In this document: piece by piece, positions 4,633 through 10,800 of the stretch
Layout of the letters: every line of letters starts with the position of its first letter
How positions within the stretch are numbered: position 1 is the stretch's first letter
NCBI GenBank assembly: GCA_021797525.1
Contig: JAJZZQ010000087.1
Coordinates: 1 to 10,800 of the forward strand
Reading direction: 5' to 3'
DNA length: 10,800 nucleotides
From: Thermoplasmata archaeon
GTDB lineage: Archaea; Thermoplasmatota; Thermoplasmata; Thermoplasmatales; Thermoplasmataceae
Position numbers and translations under genes: made by a program
Notes under the pieces: generated by a model
What the model was told of the DNA's origin: nothing
Seen by the model: only the letters and a program-made list of their open reading frames with translations
Database searches by the model: none

Positions 4633-7608
4633 TTGCATAAGTCAACTCTAGCAATCGTATTGGCAATGGTAGTACTGATGAGTGGTCTCGTGGCCATTTC
4701 GGGTGATGTAAACGCACTTACTCCCCAGAACGGTCACGTTAGCTATAGCGTTTTCTATCATAATAGTGGAAGCAGCAAGGACAGCCTTGCATCAAGCTCA
4801 ACAGTAGTTAATGTTTACACCCTCTCGGGAATATTCATTACATCATACACAGGCAATCACAATAACGTGACTCTCCCATATGGAGAATATTCATTCCAGA
4901 TTGCTCCATCACAAACAATAGGATATGGTAACACAATTATTACCAATACAACAAATGTTGTTGTAAATGTCAATTCTGCATACGTATCTGTACCTATTAA
5001 CATATCTTACTACAATACAGTGAAGGATCCCATAACTTTGAACGATTTCACAACTGGAAGCGCAGATGTTTCCTTCTCAACTGTTCAGGGGTTCAACTTC
5101 CTTACAACATCAACAACAAACGGATCATTTAGTGCAAGGGTTCCAATAGGGCCTTTCACTGTTAGCGTATCATACGGTGGAATATCCTATAATTTCTATG
5201 AGGTTGCAACTTCCACCACTTCCACAATATCAATGTCCCTCAGTGGGACAAACTATTATGGTTTCGTACAGTCCCCTGGTGGTTCGAAAATTAACAACTT
5301 CAATGTTTCCATAATAAACGGAACTGCTGGCTCTGCACCATCAGTAAACAGTTATCAGGTAGTTCCATTCACCGGTGGATTTTTCCAGCTTACAACCAAC
5401 TATACAGCAGCTGACACACATCTGGTAATTCTTGCCAAAGGATACCAGCCTATGAACGTGAATCTAGCCAAGAATGGTTTAACCTACACTCTAAGCAATG
5501 GAACCAGCAATGTCTACTATAATTATAATCTCTCAAATAACCCAAACTACCTCAACCTTAGTGTTGATTATTCAATATCCAACAGCACAGCATTGCCGTT
5601 TGCCGCAAACTCTTCCATTGGTTCGCTTTACTGGCAGATCGCCGCAGACCATCTGACATCAACATCCCAGGTTCTGATGCAGTCAATTGCTAATGTTTCC
5701 AACGATTACACAAATGAAACAATCTTTGTTGATGGCGCGAATTATAAGCTTACCGGCTCCCCTACTGTGGTAAAGAAATCACTCGGCCAATCATCCTATA
5801 TGGCTGAGGCTAATTATACCTATTCTGGGAGTGGACTGACAGCTTCATATCTTTCTAGAAATGGCCTGACAGTAAGGATTGATGCACTTGGCACACAGTA
5901 CCTCCCGGGGGCACTCAATTACCGCTATAACCTGTCTTATAATAATAGCCTCGGAGCTCTTTCTTCTCCATCCTCCCAGGTAACCCATTACATATCTCCT
6001 GTTGTTCTAAAGCCTCAGAGCTCCACTGGTTTCATTACCCTTACATTCAAGAAGGTGTCAAAGCCAACAGTGACAGCATCCTCAATTACAGAATACTGGT
6101 CTAACATGGTTTCTTCAAACTATGTTCTGAACAGTTCGGCCTCAAACACCCTGTTTGTGGCACCAGTGGGGAAGGATGTGAGCCTTAACCTCTCAAATGC
6201 TTTCTATAATCCTGTAACAGGTACGGATGACTACATGAATTCACTGAACTATAGCTGGAAAACAAACGCAACTGTGGTTGGTGGACAGTACACCTACAAT
6301 TCTACCTTAATGTTCCCAGCAGCAGGATCATATTATGTTAATGTGAGCTATGAAAGTGCATCTGGTGCAACAAACACAACAAACTTCTCAATTGTGTCCA
6401 CTTACGGAAAGGTGACTCCCTCAATTAATGTATCATACCATGGTAAGGCACTTCTTAATGTGAAAAATGCGAAAAACACCACATATAGCTTTTATGTTCC
6501 ACTGCTTGATTCCGTATCTTTCAGCTCTTCAGGCTCCTTCTCAAGCGTTGTATTCAAGGGTCAGACATACAACATCTCTCTTGTTGCAACATGGGGGTTG
6601 CCCGGTTATGTTAGCACAGGGCAGTCCATATCATACACATACAAGACATTCAACTACACCAACAGAACTCCCCTGATGGGATACATGAATATAACATCCA
6701 TTACTGGTCAGAGATACGTAAATGTGACTCTGGCTGCGACAGTCAATGATACCGTAGCTCCAACTCCTGTCATAACAATATACAATTCAGCCGGAAAGAT
6801 AGAGTCTAACCCTGTTGCTGGAAATGTTACAACATTCTCAGCCAACACCTCCACTGACAACTATTATCCAACAAGTGATCTGAAGTACAACTGGTCCATA
6901 TTATACAAAAATGGAACAGTTGCCAAACCAAGCAGCACTACATACCAGATTATAGGAAACATGTCCTTCAATGACACTTCTTACATCAAGGTGAGGTTCG
7001 AGACACTGAACAATATGGTTGTTTCCCTCAGTGCTTCCAATCCCTCACATCTCACTGGTTACGATAATAAGACAGTGACAATGCTCTATAGCACTCCAAG
7101 GATAGTCGTGGATTCCGTTTATGCTCCGAAGCCTCTTACTCAGGGTGTTCAGTCAACAATTAACATAACAGTATCCAACAATGGAAGTGTTTCTGCCAGC
7201 AACTATACGATATCTCTCTACATAAATGGCAAATTTGTTATTTCGCACAACTATAATGAAACACTTGCAGCAGGCGCATCCAGGAACCTTTCGTTTACAT
7301 TCAAATCACCTGTTTCTGGTAAACCGGATTTCCAGTTCAGGCCCTATAACACCAGTGAACCAACATTCTTTGCAGTATACAACTCTTACAGTACCAATCT
7401 GACGGTTAAAGCTCCCTCTTACGTGGCAGAGATCGTAATTGGAATTATAGTGGTAGTCATTATACTTGTAGGTGTGGCTTATTCCAGGCTTGGTGCAAGA
7501 CCACAGAAGAAGGCAAAAGCAATATCACGAAAGGATGAGCCAAGAAAGAAACTGGAAGAACCAAAGAAAAAACTTGAGGACAAGGGCTCATCAAATAAGA
7601 AGAAATGA
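4633..7608 (+). CDS. Large secreted, membrane-anchored surface protein with PKD-like and CARDB-like domains, 991 aa
   Basis: An N-terminal signal peptide (residues 1 to about 28: MHKS followed by a hydrophobic run) precedes a long Ser/Thr/Asn/Tyr-rich extracellular part. Two similar N-terminal modules (about 35-120 and 130-205) share a 'V-x-V-x-T-x-x-G ... P-x-G-x-F/Y' pattern like carboxypeptidase-regulatory folds. PKD-like domains are seen near 508-590 (ending AAGSYYVNVSYE) and near 711-820. A CARDB-like domain (about 824-927) contains TINITVSNNGSVSASNYTIS. One membrane helix (about 930-950) is followed by a roughly 40-residue lysine-rich cytoplasmic tail. I count more than 40 N-x-S/T sequons and no cysteine. 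This suggests a heavily N-glycosylated S-layer-like or adhesion protein of an acidophile; the exact role is inferred, and no catalytic motif was recognised. The gene has its own promoter and converges on argS with no spacer. Confidence 0.85.
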   Translation: MHKSTLAIVLAMVVLMSGLVAISGDVNALTPQNGHVSYSVFYHNSGSSKDSLASSSTVVNVYTLSGIFITSYTGNHNNVTLPYGEYSFQIAPSQTIGYGNTIITNTTNVVVNVNSAYVSVPINISYYNTVKDPITLNDFTTGSADVSFSTVQGFNFLTTSTTNGSFSARVPIGPFTVSVSYGGISYNFYEVATSTTSTISMSLSGTNYYGFVQSPGGSKINNFNVSIINGTAGSAPSVNSYQVVPFTGGFFQLTTNYTAADTHLVILAKGYQPMNVNLAKNGLTYTLSNGTSNVYYNYNLSNNPNYLNLSVDYSISNSTALPFAANSSIGSLYWQIAADHLTSTSQVLMQSIANVSNDYTNETIFVDGANYKLTGSPTVVKKSLGQSSYMAEANYTYSGSGLTASYLSRNGLTVRIDALGTQYLPGALNYRYNLSYNNSLGALSSPSSQVTHYISPVVLKPQSSTGFITLTFKKVSKPTVTASSITEYWSNMVSSNYVLNSSASNTLFVAPVGKDVSLNLSNAFYNPVTGTDDYMNSLNYSWKTNATVVGGQYTYNSTLMFPAAGSYYVNVSYESASGATNTTNFSIVSTYGKVTPSINVSYHGKALLNVKNAKNTTYSFYVPLLDSVSFSSSGSFSSVVFKGQTYNISLVATWGLPGYVSTGQSISYTYKTFNYTNRTPLMGYMNITSITGQRYVNVTLAATVNDTVAPTPVITIYNSAGKIESNPVAGNVTTFSANTSTDNYYPTSDLKYNWSILYKNGTVAKPSSTTYQIIGNMSFNDTSYIKVRFETLNNMVVSLSASNPSHLTGYDNKTVTMLYSTPRIVVDSVYAPKPLTQGVQSTINITVSNNGSVSASNYTISLYINGKFVISHNYNETLAAGASRNLSFTFKSPVSGKPDFQFRPYNTSEPTFFAVYNSYSTNLTVKAPSYVAEIVIGIIVVVIILVGVAYSRLGARPQKKAKAISRKDEPRKKLEEPKKKLEDKGSSNKKK

Positions 7609-7620
7609 TTACATTTCTTC
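7599..7620. terminator. Perfect hairpin covering both convergent stop codons
   Basis: GAAGAAATG (7599-7607) and CATTTCTTC (7612-7620) are perfect 9-bp reverse complements around ATTA. The stem and loop contain the TGA of the surface-protein gene (7606-7608) and the TAA of argS (7609-7611). A T5 run follows on the plus strand at 7626-7630. On the minus strand a T-run occurs beyond the hairpin around 7566-7572. It may act as a two-way terminator or mRNA 3'-end stem, but its sequence is also constrained by coding (Lys-Lys and Glu-Glu-Met ends). Confidence 0.45.
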
Positions 7621-9267
7621 AAGAATTTTTATTCCAAGAAGATCTGTAGAGTCTTCTACAATTTTTCTGTAAAACTTTAAGATTTCAATTCTCCTTCTCT
7701 TTGTAGATTCTTCCGCGTTTAAAACAGGGCAGGTTCTGTAAAATTCGCTGTAACTTTTTGTAAGATCCAGCAGGTATCCCGCAACTATTTCTGGTTTCAG
7801 TTTGTTTGCTGCCTCTTCCAGGAAATAGGGGTAGCAGTATATTCTGAAGAGCAGCTCCCTCTCTGCTGCATCCACATTACTATATTCTGGATTGTGAGAA
7901 TCTGAACCTGTTTTTCTAAGTATACTGGATGCACGTGCGTAAGCATACATTATGTACGGGGCAGAATCGCCTTCAAAATTAAGGGCCTCTGCCCATCTGA
8001 ATATCATCTGCTTGCTGGTGTTTAGCCTTACTATGCTGAACCTTATTGCTGAAACGGCAACACTTTCAGATATATTCTTCACGGAACTTTCATCCAGATC
8101 AGGCCTCTTGGATCTAACAACTTTTTCTGCCTCCTCGATGGTCTTTTGCAGTAATTCATCAAGAGTGACTGTGTTTCCTTTCCTTGTTGACATGCTTCCT
8201 GTTTCCAGTGACACGTAGCTGTAATACATGAAACGTATCCTTTCACGGATGTCCATAAGGTCCTCGAAAACATAGGAAAGCTGTTCCCCGTGGTCCTTAT
8301 GATTCTCGCCAAGTACGTCAATGGACCACGTGAAATTCTGGAACTTGTAAAGGTGATAGGCTATATCTCTGAGGAAATACAGTGAGGTTCCGTTGCTTCT
8401 GGTAAGAAAGATTTTTCTGTCACCATTGGTGATATACTTGGCCCCACTCTCTTCCTTTATATGTTCGGCCAGTGAATCCAGCACTTTCGCAGTATCACCG
8501 GTTCTTATGAAATTTGACTCCCATGTGTAATCGTCAATCGTTATTCCGATATTCCTGAGAGATGCATTTATGGAATCCAGAATCACGGAGCATATCTTTC
8601 TGATATACTCAACGGTATTTTCCTCACCTGCCTCATATAACTGCATCACCTCCTGGACTTCCTTTTCAATGGAGTCATTCTCTTCCATTTCCCTGTGTAT
8701 TTTTCTGTAGGCATCCAGAAGGTTTTCGGTTGTGAGGGCATCCTCCCTGCAGTATTTCCTGGCACCCGTACAGAGGGAGGCAACCTGTCTTCCTGAATCA
8801 TTGACAAAATACTGTGTTGTGACCCTGTATCCGTATCTCCGGAGAATCCTTGCGGTAGAGTCTCCAAGGATGGAGTTTCTGATCCTCCCTATATGGATAG
8901 GCCCCGTGGGGTTTGTGCTGGTATGCTCCACTGATATCCTTTCAGGGTCCTGAAAAATATCCGGGAACATTCCTTTGTGCTCCAATTCATTTCTTATGGA
9001 AAAAGCAAGGCTCTCAGCATTAAGCCTGAAGTTTATGTACGGGCCTTCAAGGGTTATCCTCTCAATATAATCTATTCCCTGAAAATCTTTCAATACCTGG
9101 GCAAAGATATCGTCCGGGTTACCCTTCCCTTTAAGTACACGAAAAATCCTGAAAGTAAAGTCTGCATGCCCTGTTCTGTCAAGTGCCAGATCCCGCTTGT
9201 CAAAATCCGGAAAAAGTTTCCCAAGTTTTTCAGAGATATCCTTCAGGTAATCAGTGAAAATGAGCAT
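7609..9267 (-). CDS. argS: Arginyl-tRNA synthetase, 552 aa
   Basis: This class I synthetase charges tRNA(Arg) with arginine using ATP. The order of parts is normal. The N-terminal Arg-tRNA-synthetase additional domain (about 1-110, with EGPYINFRLN at 74-83) is followed by the Rossmann core with STNPTGPIHIGRIRNS. There H125-I-G-R is the HIGH motif and the 'NPTGPIHIGR' context is characteristic of ArgRS. Next come the catalytic-domain segments VNDSGRQ (155-161) and LGENHKDHGEQL (319-330). The KMSK-equivalent loop MSTRKG is at 359-364, as in archaeal ArgRS that lack a canonical KMSK. The alpha-helical anticodon-binding DALR domain covers about 430-552 (PYIMYAYARASSIL at 437-450). The length is complete. 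Its TATA box is about 21 bases upstream of the ATG at 9267, so it is probably transcribed separately from the aroB-like gene 65 bases behind it. It converges on the surface-protein gene. Confidence 0.97.
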   Translation of the reverse strand: MLIFTDYLKDISEKLGKLFPDFDKRDLALDRTGHADFTFRIFRVLKGKGNPDDIFAQVLKDFQGIDYIERITLEGPYINFRLNAESLAFSIRNELEHKGMFPDIFQDPERISVEHTSTNPTGPIHIGRIRNSILGDSTARILRRYGYRVTTQYFVNDSGRQVASLCTGARKYCREDALTTENLLDAYRKIHREMEENDSIEKEVQEVMQLYEAGEENTVEYIRKICSVILDSINASLRNIGITIDDYTWESNFIRTGDTAKVLDSLAEHIKEESGAKYITNGDRKIFLTRSNGTSLYFLRDIAYHLYKFQNFTWSIDVLGENHKDHGEQLSYVFEDLMDIRERIRFMYYSYVSLETGSMSTRKGNTVTLDELLQKTIEEAEKVVRSKRPDLDESSVKNISESVAVSAIRFSIVRLNTSKQMIFRWAEALNFEGDSAPYIMYAYARASSILRKTGSDSHNPEYSNVDAAERELLFRIYCYPYFLEEAANKLKPEIVAGYLLDLTKSYSEFYRTCPVLNAEESTKRRRIEILKFYRKIVEDSTDLLGIKILEEM

Positions 9268-9281
9268 GCCTCTCTATCTTT

Positions 9282-9293
9282 AATATTTATAAG
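9282..9293 (-). promoter_or_regulatory. TATA box for argS
   Basis: The minus-strand sequence CTTATAAATATT is centred 20-23 bases before the ATG, giving a leaderless or very short-leader transcript. GAGAGG directly abuts the ATG (one base away), too close to be a normal ribosome-binding site. The spacing is slightly short for an archaeal TATA box. Confidence 0.5.
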
Positions 9294-9332
9294 AATATTG
9301 GTCTTTCAATGGTTACGGGAATATGCAATGAT

Positions 9333-10367
9333 TCATGCCGAGAGTTCATAAGTTTCCACATAAGATCTCATCACAGAGAAAAACCTGTCCTGAGAAAGGC
9401 TCACTGTGCCATGCTCTTCATTGCTCCATGGTATGAAAATTGAAAGCGGACCCTGATCCGGGTAAGTCTCCCTGAGGACCTTCATCAGGTTTTCCTGTCC
9501 TATATCTCTTAGCCTCATAGGATCAATGGAGTATTTCTCAAGTATCTTCCGCATCCTTTCCATCATGCTTCTTGTGCTGACACCGGACCTGTCAGCAAGG
9601 TAGCTTTCCAGTATCATGGAGAGGGCCATGACCCTGTAGTATCTCACAGGGCCTTTCCAAACCTGAGTGATCAGATCCCCCACGGAATTTCCGAACACAT
9701 TCGGATCCATATCGCTGTCTTTTCTGCATATCAGCTGCGGGGCAAGATTCAGTGCCCTAACAGTGAGACGGTGCAGATTTTCTGGCTTCCTAAGCTCATC
9801 CATTTCCGCATAGCTTTCCAGTAGATTGAGTAATGACGAATCTTTCAGGGCTCCCAATCTTACAAGCTCCACAATGTAATCCTTGATCTGCTCCCTGTCC
9901 GCTTTGCTGAAGGCAATTGAGTCGAGATATGCCTCGCATGGAAAATATTTTGCAGCGATTGTGTTGGATGAACTTGAAAAATTCAGGCCATATATCCCTC
10001 CTACTGACTTTGATAACTGTGCCAGAGGTGTTGTAGGGACGGAAATGAATTTCACACCTCCCCTGAATGTGGCTGCAACAAAGCCCGCAAGATCCATAAC
10101 ATCCTGAGGGCCAACCGCAACAATTGCCGAATCTTTGGGGACTTTTCTCTCAATCATTATCTTTACAATCTTCTGGTAATTTCTTATATTTTTAAGATTG
10201 ATGTCCTCATTAAGAGTGATCTCTGTGAGAAGACCGTTGATACCGGAGAAGTCAGGTATGGATCTGCTGAAGTTTTCTCTTGCTGAAGATCCTACCATCA
10301 GTACCACATGAGGGTACCGGTTTACTTTTTCAGGTATTCTTCCCATTATATCCGGCCCAATAATCAC
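9333..10367 (-). CDS. AroB-fold protein related to 3-dehydroquinate synthase, active site largely lost, 344 aa from the first standard start
   Basis: The AroB framework is clear: VGPQDVMDLAGFVAATFRGG (85-104) and ISVPTTPLAQLSKSVGG (108-124) match the family's cofactor-binding and core segments. 3-Dehydroquinate synthase converts DAHP to dehydroquinate using NAD+ and a metal ion. However, most functional positions are changed relative to E. coli AroB: GGG is GPQ (86-88), the Asp of VDSS is S119, the Lys of GGKT is I125, the two His of GHTFGH are N227 and D231, and the His of LHGEA is Y243. Only the metal-binding Glu (E167) and the Asp at D92 remain, with a Lys replaced by R170. It is therefore probably not a normal AroB; a non-catalytic or altered-activity role is inferred. 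GTG at 10367 is the first standard in-frame start, but AroB-like coding sequence continues upstream (see the feature at 10368-10431). It is divergent from the GH15 gene and lies behind argS. Confidence 0.78.
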   Translation of the reverse strand: MIIGPDIMGRIPEKVNRYPHVVLMVGSSARENFSRSIPDFSGINGLLTEITLNEDINLKNIRNYQKIVKIMIERKVPKDSAIVAVGPQDVMDLAGFVAATFRGGVKFISVPTTPLAQLSKSVGGIYGLNFSSSSNTIAAKYFPCEAYLDSIAFSKADREQIKDYIVELVRLGALKDSSLLNLLESYAEMDELRKPENLHRLTVRALNLAPQLICRKDSDMDPNVFGNSVGDLITQVWKGPVRYYRVMALSMILESYLADRSGVSTRSMMERMRKILEKYSIDPMRLRDIGQENLMKVLRETYPDQGPLSIFIPWSNEEHGTVSLSQDRFFSVMRSYVETYELSA

Positions 10368-10431
10368 TGGAACATAATTGTCGCCGAACTGAAGTGTAAG
10401 CCTTTCAGAGCTCTCTGTGATCCACTATCAC
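10368..10431 (-). other. 5' extension of the aroB-like gene, reachable only by a frameshift or non-standard start
   Basis: Upstream of GTG 10367 the same frame is open to a TAG at 10427-10425 and encodes SERLTLQFGDNYVPVIIG across the boundary. This matches the first strand of AroB (E. coli MERIVVTLGERSYPITI). There is no ATG, GTG or TTG in this stretch. Another frame has GTG at 10431 with a TATA-like TATAATATAG 23-32 bases upstream, as for a leaderless gene, and reads MIVDHREL before TGA at 10407-10405. Skipping one base at the CTC-TGA junction joins it to the AroB frame. This could be a programmed +1 shift, an indel mutation, or a sequencing error. Confidence 0.5.
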
Positions 10432-10453
10432 CCTGAGTATCTAAGGTTTATTA

Positions 10454-10470
10454 CTATATTATATTTATGA
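10454..10470 (-). promoter_or_regulatory. TATA region of the aroB-like gene in the divergent spacer
   Basis: The minus strand contains CATAAATATAATATAG. Depending on which part is used, transcription would begin around 10431-10437. This is far upstream of GTG 10367, which argues that the transcript includes the 10368-10431 extension. Confidence 0.5.
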
Positions 10471-10540
10471 AATGAATGTGATCTGGCAGTTACTATTTTC
10501 ATCTGAAACGGAAATTACTGTTCTTTCTCCACAAGAGGAT

Positions 10541-10555
10541 AATTTATCTATAATG
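10541..10555 (+). promoter_or_regulatory. TATA region of the GH15 gene
   Basis: AATTTATCTATAAT lies about 20-33 bases before the ATG at 10574, consistent with a leaderless or very short-leader transcript divergent from the aroB-like gene. Confidence 0.5.
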
Positions 10556-10573
10556 TAGCTATGCGAATTATCA

Positions 10574-10800
10574 ATGGCATTTCAGGGCGCCAAAGACATT
10601 TCAGGCATTTACAGGAATGGCTATATAAAGATTCAGGACCATGGATTCATTGCCAACAACAGGACGGCTGCCTTGGTTGGTTTGGATGGGACCATCGACT
10701 GGGCATGTTTTCCTAATTTCAATTCACCACCTATTTTTGATTCAATTCTTGACAAGAACCATGGAGGGTATTTCTACATCCGGCCGAAGAATAGGGACGG
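10574..10800 (+). CDS. GH15 glucoamylase/trehalase-type glycoside hydrolase, N-terminal part (cut by window edge)
   Basis: Only the first 75 codons are inside the window. The N-terminal stretch contains IQDHGFIANNRTAALVGLDG followed by TIDWACFPNFNSPPIFDSIL. This is the characteristic start of archaeal and bacterial GH15 enzymes (COG3387: 'I-x-D-Y/H-G-x-I-G-x-x-x-T-A-A-L-V-x-x-D-G-S-I-D-W-x-C-x-P-x-F-D-S-P-x-x-F'). These are glucoamylases or acid trehalases that release glucose from alpha-glucans or trehalose. The catalytic (alpha/alpha)6 barrel and the acid/base glutamates lie beyond the edge, so substrate preference cannot be judged. ATG 10574 is preferred because the ATG at 10561 is in another frame. 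No signal peptide is visible, so the product is probably cytoplasmic, suggesting storage-glucan or trehalose use. It is divergent from the aroB-like gene. Confidence 0.9.
   Translation, partial: MAFQGAKDISGIYRNGYIKIQDHGFIANNRTAALVGLDGTIDWACFPNFNSPPIFDSILDKNHGGYFYIRPKNRD

Noticed and set aside
6467..6676. 69-codon plus-strand frame inside the surface-protein gene
   Set aside because: Another frame of a long, continuous real gene; composition (His/Thr/Ser-rich) looks like a frame artefact.
4633..7608. Surface protein as a thermopsin-type protease
   Set aside because: The Ser/Asn/Tyr-rich composition recalls thermopsin relatives of acidophiles, but no catalytic acidic motif or protease-like segment could be identified.
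9282..9299. AATATT-TATAAG-AATATT as an operator dyad at the argS promoter
   Set aside because: The arms are self-complementary AT words that arise easily around a TATA box; better explained as the TATA region itself.
8977..9351. 124-codon plus-strand frame opposite the argS 5' end
   Set aside because: Antisense to conserved ArgRS residues; no recognisable protein features.
9883..10107. 74-codon plus-strand frame opposite the AroB relative
   Set aside because: Antisense shadow of the conserved AroB core (PTTPLAQ region).
10561..10574. ATG at 10561 as the start of the GH15 gene
   Set aside because: It is in a different frame from the GH15 protein and its own frame soon becomes tryptophan/histidine-rich nonsense; ATG 10574 gives the family N-terminus.

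Overview
The window looks like chromosomal DNA from a moderately AT-rich archaeon, most likely a thermoacidophile of the Thermoplasmatales (inference). The support is as follows. Genes are preceded by archaeal TATA-like boxes about 20-30 bases before the start codon, with little or no leader and few Shine-Dalgarno sites. TTG and GTG starts are frequent. The set includes an archaeal RtcB ligase, an ArgRS, a GH15 glucoamylase-type enzyme, and a very large, cysteine-free, sequon-dense surface protein with a C-terminal membrane anchor. No insertion sequence, CRISPR array, rRNA or tRNA was seen.

Layout. 1-514 (minus): a winged-helix regulator followed 12 bases later by a GNAT acetyltransferase that runs off the left edge. 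674-1294 (plus): a lone class I methyltransferase with a TATA box and a tiny upstream reading frame. 1295-1717: no convincing gene, but a cluster of palindromes and small open frames. 1718-1939 (minus): a small unknown protein divergent from rtcB. 2117-4578 (plus): an rtcB-amidohydrolase operon. 4633-7608 (plus): the surface protein, whose TATA box lies inside a 12-bp inverted repeat that also covers the stop codon of the amidohydrolase. 7609-9267 (minus): argS, convergent with the surface-protein gene with no spacer; one perfect hairpin covers both stop codons. 9333-10367 (minus): a relative of 3-dehydroquinate synthase (AroB) that lacks most catalytic residues. 10574-10800 (plus): the N-terminus of a GH15 enzyme, divergent from the AroB relative.

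Functions are mostly housekeeping: RNA ligation/tRNA splicing (RtcB), arginyl-tRNA charging (ArgS) and carbohydrate hydrolysis (GH15), plus a cell-surface protein. No gene set points clearly to a defence or mobile system. The most unusual items are (i) the AroB-fold protein, which has lost two of three zinc ligands and much of its cofactor and substrate site; (ii) its 5' end, where a conserved AroB N-terminus continues upstream of the first usable start codon and can be joined to a leaderless GTG only by a +1 shift at a CTC TGA site; (iii) the promoter embedded in an inverted repeat at 4573-4610; and (iv) the shared stop-codon hairpin at 7599-7620.
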